This document shows positions 25,207-34,300 of a DNA stretch of 56,608 nt, piece by piece. The stretch covers positions 1-56,608 of the forward strand of contig CAIMLG010000099.1 of NCBI GenBank assembly GCA_903842235.1. Direction: 5' to 3'. The first letter of the stretch is position 1, and each line of letters starts with the position of its first letter. The notes below the pieces were generated by a model, which was given only the letters and a program-made list of their open reading frames with translations, was not told the DNA's origin and did not search any database. Source of the stretch: an uncultured Verrucomicrobia subdivision 3 bacterium. GTDB lineage: Bacteria; Verrucomicrobiota; Verrucomicrobiia; Limisphaerales; UBA11358. The position numbers were made by a program, and so were the translations under genes.

Positions 25207-28200
25207 ATGATGGAATTACTTTGTTTCTCCTTTAACTCTGCCCGCCGAAGCGTGAAAGCTTTGGCGCTGGGCTTGGGGTTGCTGACGGTGGGCCATTCCG
25301 CCATGGCCGTGGATGCCGTTTTTTACAACAACAAATATCTGTCCACGATTGACAATGTTGTTTCGGCCACGAATTTTGTCAACGACAGGCTGGGCACCTT
25401 CGATGTTCCGTTCCCCAGCCCGACCTATCTGCCAAATTGGCAGGTGGAACTCTATTATGGTTGGACTTTTACGCAAAATTTCACAAATTTTGGGAAGATG
25501 ACCTCGACCATCGGTTTCCGGTTTGACACCCATTATGGACCAATGCAGGCGGCGGCGGCCAATATTTACAATGCCAAGAATGGGCTTATTAACTGTGGCA
25601 CTTCCCTGAATGCCGTGCAGTTGGGTTTCGGTGCTGGCGTCTTTGGTTATGGGGGGATTCAGGTGGAGGCCACCAATATCATGAATGCGGGGCTTATTGC
25701 CTTGGGTCCGGGGGGCGGGGCGAAATTTTTTGGCAACTCGGTGGACTTATCGCAGGGTAAGGTCGCGATTCAACCGATCTTGGGCGCGCGGGTTTACGCC
25801 CGGGGTGAAACCGATACCAGCACCAACAAATGGATTCCAGCGTCGTCGCTTTTCCCGAATCAGGCCTATTCGGCTCCGGTCCGTTCGGTGGGCACGTTCT
25901 TTCTGTCCCCTTCCAAGCCCTATTACGTGCAACAACCGACTTCGGCGACCAATGTCACCGTCCGGATGGTGTTTATTCAAACCGACGATACCAACAATGT
26001 CAGTGAGCAGGTCTATTTCAGCCCGGATCCCAATGGCGCGGTTCAAATCGAATGGGCGGGTAATTATGTGGATCCCGCCACCGCTGGGGCGCGGCCCATT
26101 TACTTGGATCTTTATAATGACTACCGGGCGGGTTCCGCCACCAACATTTTAAGTTATGGCAACCCGGGGTTGGGTGTGCCGGGTAATTTTGTATTTGTGG
26201 CTTCGGATACCTCGGTCGGATCGGCCTTGGGTTTTGTGCCTACCAACAGCGCGTTTCCCCCCTTTATTTCGCCGGATGTGGTCACCAACAACATTTATTC
26301 CTACGTCAACGCCCAATTGATCACTACCGCACTGGCCACCAATGACGCCGGCCTTGGAATGGTTTCGATAACCAACATGCCGGGGCGCGTGGAAATTACG
26401 GCCCGCCAGCAGTTGAACCTGTCCAGTGCCAGCCTTTCGGGCATGAACTATTTCAAGCTCGATAGCCCCAACCAGTTTAATTATGACTCGCAATCCCCGG
26501 TGCCCGCGCCGTTTTCGGATCTCTACCTCGGGAACACCAACGGCAGCCTCACGATTTCCAACCTGATCCAATCCTCCCTGCCGCTTTGGAGCGGTTCGGT
26601 GCAGGCTTGGACCACCTCCTGGCAATATACCGACACCAACGCGGCGACGCCGGTCTTTTACGATTTTCGTGTGCTGCTGGCGCATTGTGGCACTACGCCG
26701 GGGAGTCCTTCGTATGTGCAGGATTTGGTGCTCAAGAGTTCCAATAATGTCGTCATCAGCGACGTGATGAATGTCTTCCGCACCTTGAACTTGAACTGCA
26801 CCAATCTGTTGATTACCACCAATGGTTTTGGCCTCGGGGCCGCTTCGTCCGAGGGTGAGTTGAATCTGGGTTCGTCTGGCATGTCCTGGGCCAGTTCATT
26901 TCCCCGGTTGCGGACCCTGACCAATAATGGGGCTATCAGCACCCTGTCCGAAGCCAACTTTGGCAGTGAGGCTTTGCCCTACTTGAGTTTTATCAATTCG
27001 GGGCGGGTCAACATTAACGGGGGCGGAACGACGATATACGCGGATATTTTTCTGAACGCTGGGGCAATATCCGCCATGCTCACTAATTCTATCGATCCCG
27101 ACGGCGCGGTTACGATTCAGTCCCAAGCGTCGGCGATGGTCGGCGGCACGGTGACGGCCGGCGGGGCGTTCAGTGATACCGCCGGCGTGATGGCGTTTGC
27201 CGGCACCTCCCTCCAGGTCGGCAAGTCCTTGACCCTGACCGCCACCAATCTGCTGGCCGACGGCAGCCGGATCATGAGTTCCATTTCCGGCTCCAATATT
27301 TTTGGGGTCACCATTCCCGTGATCCCGCTTCCCGTGATCAACTTTTGGGCACTGGGCTTTGCCAATTATTTGAACGGAGGGGCAGGTTTGGAGCTGCCGC
27401 TCAAGCCTACCTATGGGGATTTGTTGGGCACCGTCATCTATCAAGTGGCGCCGGGGATCACCCAGGTGATCATCACCGACACTTGGGCCGGGGAGGATCG
27501 GGGCAATTCGGTGACCGGCTTCTCGAACAATGTGGCCATCGGGCAGTTGATTTTGGATGCCCAGGGCACCAGCCAATTTTATTTTACCGGCACAGGCAGC
27601 CGTAACGCCATGTATGTGGATAATTTGGTTCTGGCGGGAAATGCCGCTTATAATGAGACCAACCATCCGAACAGCAGCATTCCGGGCCTGACGTTCAACA
27701 CCAATCTGGTCATTTATTACGCGCAAGCCCAGAATACGAATGGCATTTCCGTGGCCGAAAAAATCAACGGTTACAACGGCGACCATCTCCGCTGGATTTC
27801 GGATTATGCCGGCACGTTCAGTTCCACCAATCTCGTTTACCCGGATGGCACCACCAACGCCGTCAATGCCGCCTTGGCGGCCAGCTCCGACTTTGATTCG
27901 GATCATGATGGCCGGGGCAATAGCACCGATCCAACCCCGGTCTTTGTGCCCTCGCAGGTGTTGTTCAGCGCGACGCGGACCACCAACGTGCCGCCGCTGG
28001 TGCGCATCCAGTGGTCGACGATTCCCCAGGCCAGCAACCGGGTGGAATACACGACCAGTTTGGCCACGCCCGCTTGGCTGACCCTGACCAATTTCAATTC
28101 GCCCCAACCCTATGTCAACAACGGCACCTGGCCGTTCGACAATTGGGAGGTGACCAATGTCTGGGTGTTTGATTCCACCACGAATACCCCCCCGCGTTCC

Positions 28201-28227
28201 TACCGGGTGAGCGTGCAGCCCTATTGA
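25207..28227 (+). CDS. Large secreted protein, beta-helix or autotransporter-like, unknown function
   Basis: A 1006 residue exported protein that starts four bases after the previous stop. The signal peptide ends near VGHSAMAVDA. The body has many short Gly/Asn/Ser-rich strands (LINCGTSLNAVQLGFGAGVFGYGG; NNGAISTLSEANFGSE; NSGRVNINGGGTTIYAD), as in right-handed beta-helix passenger domains, including an AGAISAMLTNS...QSQASAMVGGTVTAGG stretch. No outer-membrane barrel is present. The C terminus reads DFDSDHDGRGNSTDPTP, a calcium-binding DxDxDG loop, then RIQWSTIPQASNRVEYTTSL, the ending shared by several secreted proteins here. Not recognised further; a matrix or adhesion role is a guess. Confidence 0.68.
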   Translation: MMELLCFSFNSARRSVKALALGLGLLTVGHSAMAVDAVFYNNKYLSTIDNVVSATNFVNDRLGTFDVPFPSPTYLPNWQVELYYGWTFTQNFTNFGKMTSTIGFRFDTHYGPMQAAAANIYNAKNGLINCGTSLNAVQLGFGAGVFGYGGIQVEATNIMNAGLIALGPGGGAKFFGNSVDLSQGKVAIQPILGARVYARGETDTSTNKWIPASSLFPNQAYSAPVRSVGTFFLSPSKPYYVQQPTSATNVTVRMVFIQTDDTNNVSEQVYFSPDPNGAVQIEWAGNYVDPATAGARPIYLDLYNDYRAGSATNILSYGNPGLGVPGNFVFVASDTSVGSALGFVPTNSAFPPFISPDVVTNNIYSYVNAQLITTALATNDAGLGMVSITNMPGRVEITARQQLNLSSASLSGMNYFKLDSPNQFNYDSQSPVPAPFSDLYLGNTNGSLTISNLIQSSLPLWSGSVQAWTTSWQYTDTNAATPVFYDFRVLLAHCGTTPGSPSYVQDLVLKSSNNVVISDVMNVFRTLNLNCTNLLITTNGFGLGAASSEGELNLGSSGMSWASSFPRLRTLTNNGAISTLSEANFGSEALPYLSFINSGRVNINGGGTTIYADIFLNAGAISAMLTNSIDPDGAVTIQSQASAMVGGTVTAGGAFSDTAGVMAFAGTSLQVGKSLTLTATNLLADGSRIMSSISGSNIFGVTIPVIPLPVINFWALGFANYLNGGAGLELPLKPTYGDLLGTVIYQVAPGITQVIITDTWAGEDRGNSVTGFSNNVAIGQLILDAQGTSQFYFTGTGSRNAMYVDNLVLAGNAAYNETNHPNSSIPGLTFNTNLVIYYAQAQNTNGISVAEKINGYNGDHLRWISDYAGTFSSTNLVYPDGTTNAVNAALAASSDFDSDHDGRGNSTDPTPVFVPSQVLFSATRTTNVPPLVRIQWSTIPQASNRVEYTTSLATPAWLTLTNFNSPQPYVNNGTWPFDNWEVTNVWVFDSTTNTPPRSYRVSVQPY

Positions 28228-28305
28228 TTTCTTTGAAAGCCGAATGAAAATTTTTGAAACGAATACCCCTGCTGCCTCCGGCGGCGGAGTGACTGGAGCT
28301 ATCTT

Positions 28306-31300
28306 GTGAATACCATTCAGAAAATGTTTGTCGAATTGCCGGTGGCCGTCCGTGTTGTGCTGGCCGGGTGGATGAAGTTGGCGCTGGTCGCGGGCCTGGG
28401 CCTGCTGGCCAGCTTGGCCGTTGCCCAGCCCGCCAATGACAATTTTACCAATGCCGCGGTTATTTCGGGGCTGTCCGGCGCCCTTGCCGGCACCAACAAC
28501 TTGGCCACCCTGGAGGCGGGGGAACCGGATTTTATTAACACCGATGATTTTGCTGGCGTCGCGAAGTCCGTCTGGTATCGGTGGATCGCGCCCTCGAACG
28601 GCGTGGTGGCTTTTGACACGTTCGGCGGCGATTTTGACACGGTGCTGGCGGTTTACACCAATGCTCCGACGCTCGGCAACCTCGTGACGGCGAATGACGA
28701 CTATATCACTTTGTTCGTGGTCCAAAGCCGGCTGACCTTCACGGCGGTGGCGGGAACCACCTATTACATTTCGGTGAACGGCAATCAATCCCCGGCCCCG
28801 GGTTGGAGTGACGCCGGCTCCTTTGTTCTGAACTGGAAAGAAACGGTCCCTACCGTCCCGTCCGGCACCTTTTTATTCACCGCCGCCACGTATAATGTCA
28901 GTGATGGCGATGCGTCTTCGCCCGGCGATCCGGCCATGGCCTCGGTGCCTACCTGGGTGGGCGCGCGGGTGACCGTCACCCGTACGAAGGGCTACAGCGG
29001 ACGGGTTTTGGTGCCCTACGTGGTGACCGGAGATTCCAATCAGCCGGCGGCCACGGTCACTAATGGCCTGTTGATTTTTGACGACTACCAGATGAGCGCC
29101 GATATCCGCGTGACGCTATCTGCGGTTGCTGTCATCCCTGCCCCCGACACAAATACTGTCGCTTATGCGCCGCCCAATCAAATTGCGGTCACGCTGGGTA
29201 CCCCGATTTTGGATCCGCTGGAATCCACGGACTTGATTCCGCCGGTGGCGGCGGGGGTGACAAATACGATCGTCAACGTGGTGAGTTGGAATAAGCCCGC
29301 CAGCCTGGCAGATCGGGCGGCCACCCTGCCTTTTTTCTACATTGAACGCACGCATTTCCGTTGTCGAGAAAGTCAAGGGAATGCCGTCGTTTATGTCTAT
29401 CCTTCCCGGGCTCCTCGCAGTGATGAAAGGTGGGCCTTGAATTACACCTTTGACCATAGCTCTGGTTTGATCGACGAGGGACCGTCATACAATACCTTCC
29501 CGCTTGAGGCTGGCTCTGATTACGCTACGCCAGGCGTTGATTTTGTTGCTGCTGGCGGAACGTTCACTTGGGAGCCGGGGGATGCCAGTCGTCGGGCGAT
29601 TTCCATTCCGATTACCGATGACCCCGATCCGGAGTTCAATGAGGATTTGGAAGCGGAGATCTACTATCCGCGGGACACCGCCCATAATAACGCCGTGCTG
29701 GCGCTGGGGCAGATTTCCAAGGCCACGGTGACCATTCTGTTTGACGATCAGCCTGCCGGCGCCGTGGATCGCACTTGGAACAAGGATGGGGCCAACGATT
29801 CCCTTCCGCCGTTCTTGCAGTATCCTGGAACCCAGGGCGGGATCAGCGACAGTGCCAACGGCAACGGCGGCACGGTCTATGCCGCCGCCGAACAGCCCGA
29901 TGGCAAGGTGATCATTGCGGGCAGCTTTATTTCGTATGACTCCAATCCCTATAACCGGATTGTGCGCGTCTTGGCCAACGGCTATCAGGATCCCGCCTTT
30001 CAGGGAAATTTTTCCCCGTGGTATAACAGCGGCGCCGATGACACCATTAATTGCGTGGTGCTGCAGCCGGACGGGAAGATTCTGATCGGGGGCAACTTCA
30101 CCTCCTTTAACGGTGCCAGCCGCTATCGCGTCGCCCGCCTCAACGCGAATGGCTCGGTGGACACGACCTTCACGCCCGGTGCAGGGGCCAACGGCAAGGT
30201 TTTTGCCATCAGCCTGCAGTCCGACGGCAAAATCTACATTGCTGGCGCATTTACGGCCTATAACAATACGAATTGCAGTTATCTGGCGCGTTTGAACGAC
30301 GATGGCTCGCTGGACACAGCCTTTAATCCCGGGGATTCGATCAGCCAGCCGGTTTATGCGCTGGCGGTGCCGGCTTCCGGCACCAACTCGGTGTATGCCG
30401 GTGGGGCCTTTACCCACATCGGCGGGGTCACCTATGGCTGCGTCGCCCGTTTTAACGGCGACGGCTCGGTGGATGCCGCCTTCAACCCCGGTATCGGCAC
30501 CTATAATCCCAAAACCGGAACCAACGATCCGGTTTATGCGCTGGCTTTGCAGCCGGACGGAAAATTGGTCGTGGGGGGAACCTTTTCCACGGTGGAAATG
30601 ATCGCGATCAACGGGATCACGCGTTTCAACCCGGATGGCACGTTGGATGCCGGGTTCAGCACGGTGGGCGCCCTCAACGGCACTTACAATCCGGTCACCG
30701 GCGTGGCGGACCGGGTGAATGTCATCACCCTTCAGGCGGATGGGAACATCCTCCTGGGCGGCGACTTTGCGAACGTCAATCAAACCCGCCGGATCGGCCT
30801 TGCCCGGCTGTTCCGCAACGGCAGTCTGGACACGAGCTTCATGGATACGGCTTACAACCAGTTCGCCGGCCCGATCAACCATTATCATAATATTGATGCC
30901 ATCAACACCAATGATTATCCGCAGGGCAACCACCTCAATTCGATCCGGGCCATCGCCTTGGAAGCGGATGGGGACGTGATTGTGGGCGGGAATTTCCTGC
31001 GGTTCGGCGGCGGGTCTTACGCTCATTCGGGCCCGGCCAAACAGGGGGTTATCAATAACGGCCGGTTGGATACCCATCCGCGCAGTAACGTGGCGCGCTT
31101 GATTGGTGGGGGCACGCCCGGGCCCGGCAATCTGGAGCTTTCTTACGACCGGTATTCGGTGGACAAAAGTGCGGGCACCCTCTTTGTGTCCCTCGTCCGC
31201 AGCAATGGCAATCTGGGAACCATTGCGGCGAATTTTTACTCGCCCCTCGCAGCTACCAACCAGCAGGGCATTGCCAGATTGGGAACGGATTTCACCATCG

Positions 31301-34300
31301 GCAACCTCAAGCCGACTTGGGCGACCATGTGGTCGAGCTCCTGGACCCGGAGCGTCGCCTTTGAAGATCAGAATTATGTGGGTTCGGCGGGCAATAATGC
31401 GGCCGAAACGCTGACGATCATCAATAATACCAACTTCACCGGGAATGTGATTGCCAATCTGGCGTTGGTGGCCCCGGCCTTCGACCTTTTCAGCTTGGGT
31501 GGCGAGACGATTCCGCTCGGGGCGGCCCTCGGCCTGAATCAGACCAGTCCGATGACCATTATTGACGGGAACTTCCCGGCCGGCACCTTCAGTTTCAGCG
31601 CGCCGTCCTACACCGTGAACGAAAATGCCAGCACCGCGACCGTCACGCTCGTCCGCACCAATGGCACGAAGGGGATCGTGACGGTGTATTACCGGACTTT
31701 CAATGGCACGGCGATTAGTCCGACTGACTATACTAGTGTGAGCGATTCCCTGACCTTCGCTGATGGGGACACCAGTCAGTCCTTTACTGTCCCCATCATC
31801 CCCAGCACGGCCAATCAGCCGGACAAAACAATCAATCTCCTGCTCTATGGCGTCACTGGCGGGGGTAAACCCGGTTTGACCAATGCCGTGCTGACGATTG
31901 TGAACAATGTGTTTGGTGCCGGCCACGTCGCCCTCGCTTTCGCCACCAATACGGTGGCCGAGAATGCCGGGGTGGCTGGCATTGTGCTCAACCGTCTGGG
32001 TTCCAGCACCGGCACCCTGGATGTCACGGCCATTACCAGCGACGGTTCCGCCGTCAATGGGGTGAATTATGTGGGTTCAACCAACGTGATTCACTGGGAC
32101 AGCGCGGATGCTTTGCCCAAGACGATCACCATCCCTGTAAAGCGCGACTGGGTTTATACCACGAATCTGACGGTCAATCTCCGGTTGACTAATGGCTTGG
32201 CGGGGGGCCGGGCGAGTGCGTATGTGCTGGGGCTTTCCGCCATCACCAACGCGACCTTGGTCATCACCAATGTGGATTTCCCCGGGACGGTGGAATTTTC
32301 GGCGGCCGCCTATTCGGTTAAGAAATACGGGGGCACCGCGCATATTCCGGTGATCCGCACCGGGGGCAGCGCCGGCACCCTCACGGTCACCAACTACACC
32401 GTGGATGGCACGGCTTTGAGCGGGATGAATTACATCGGCCAGACCAACGTTCTGACTTTCACGAACGGGCAGGTCAGCCGGTTCTTTGATGTGCCCGTCA
32501 TCGCCGGCGCCACCGGCGGCTTGGTGTCCTTGAATCTGTTTTTAACCAACGCCACGGTGCTGAATAGCCCCTTGCCCTGGAATGCGTCCGGCAGTCCGGC
32601 GCGGGCGGTGCTGAACATTATTGATACGACCCCCACCAATCCGGGGGCCGTGCTGGAGACGCCCGGTTCGCCCGATATTACCTATAGTCCATTGAGTGGT
32701 TTTGATGATGCCGTGCTGGCGCTCGCCCTTCAGTCCAACAACCAGTTGATCGTCGGCGGTGATTTCACCATGGCCTGTGGCGTGTATCGCCAGCGCTTGG
32801 CCCGCTTGAATGAGGACGGCACTTTGGATCCCACCTTCCTCTTCCCGTCCGCCGCTTTTGGGGCAGACAATTCCATCCGCACGCTCGCCCTCCAGTCGGA
32901 TGGCCGTATTCTGGTGGGCGGGTTCTTCACCAACCTAAACAGCGTGGTTCGCCATGGCATTGCCCGGCTGAACTACGACGGTTCGTTGGACAGCCGCTTC
33001 AATCCGGGTTCTGGGGCCGACAATCCGGTGTATGCCGTCGCGGAAACTTTTGTGAGCGGTCAGCGGAAAATTCTGGTGGCCGGCTCTTTCACCCGCCTGA
33101 ACGGGGTGGTGGCAAACGGTTTTGGCTGCTTGGATGGCGACGGCATTAATGGCCAGGAAGGTCGTCCGGATGCCTCTTTCAATCCGGGCGGCGCGGGCGC
33201 CAATGGCAAGGTGTATGCCTTGGCGGTCCAAACGGATGGCAAAATCCTCCTGGGCGGTGATTTTACCACCGTGAACGGGGTCTCCGCCAACCATATCGCC
33301 CGGTTGAACGTGGATGGTTCCGTGGATCTGTCCTTTACCAACGCGACCGCCAATGATTCCGTTCGGGCCATCGCCCTTCAGTTGGATGGCCAGATTCTGG
33401 TCGGCGGCCTGTTCACCAGCGCCAATGGCAGTACCAACTTTAACCACCTGGCCCGGTTGAATAGCGCGGATGGCTCCGCCGATAATTCCTTCACGCCGGG
33501 CTTGGGGGCGGATGACGGCGTCTTCACCATCGCCGTGCAGACGGACAACCGGATTGTGCTGGGCGGGGAGTTTACTCATTGCAGTGGCGTCCAGCGCAAC
33601 CGGATCACGCGGTTGAATCCGGATGGCACCGTGGATCCCACCATTAATTTTGGCGTGGGGGCCGATAGTTTTGTGCAGGCGGTCGTGATTGAGCAAGCCT
33701 CCATCCATAGCTATCCCACCAATGTGCCGGATGAGAAAATTATCATCGGCGGCGGTTTTACCCGCTATTATGGGGAATCGCATCCGCATCTGGCCCGGAT
33801 TTATGGCGGTTCCATGATGGGCGTCGGGAATTTTGAATTCTCATCGGGGGCGTATTCCGTCAATGAGAACGGCACGAATGTCGTTATCACCATCAATCGG
33901 GTTGGCGGCACCAGCGGCCCCAATACGGATGGTTCCGGAAATGTGTTTGTCACCTGCTTCACCACCGATGGCACTGCCCGGGCGGATACGGATCATGCCG
34001 GCGCGACTAATTATTTTAGTGTGGTGGCCAATCTGACCTTTGTTCCGGGCGAGGTTCAGCAGACTGTCGTGGTTTCCGTGCAGGACGACCGGATCATCAC
34101 CCCGGACCTGACTGTCAACCTCGGGCTGACCCCGCAGGCTCCCGCCGAATACGGTGGCCAGCCCACGGCGGTGCTCACCATCGTCAATGTGGATAGCGCC
34201 ATCAGTTTCTCGGCTCCCGCCTATCTGGCCGCCAAGTATGCTGCCGGAGCCCCGGATGGGCAGGCGGCGGTGGATATCAACCGGCTGGGGTCAACGGTCG

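Noticed and set aside
26896-28788. 630-codon minus-strand open frame
   Set aside because: It spans the end of one plus-strand gene and the start of the next and has shadow-like composition.
29485-31926. 813-codon minus-strand open frame inside the giant surface protein gene
   Set aside because: Composition is Arg/Gly/His/Ile-rich without domains, as expected for a shadow; the plus strand encodes clear delta-60 and Calx-beta repeats.
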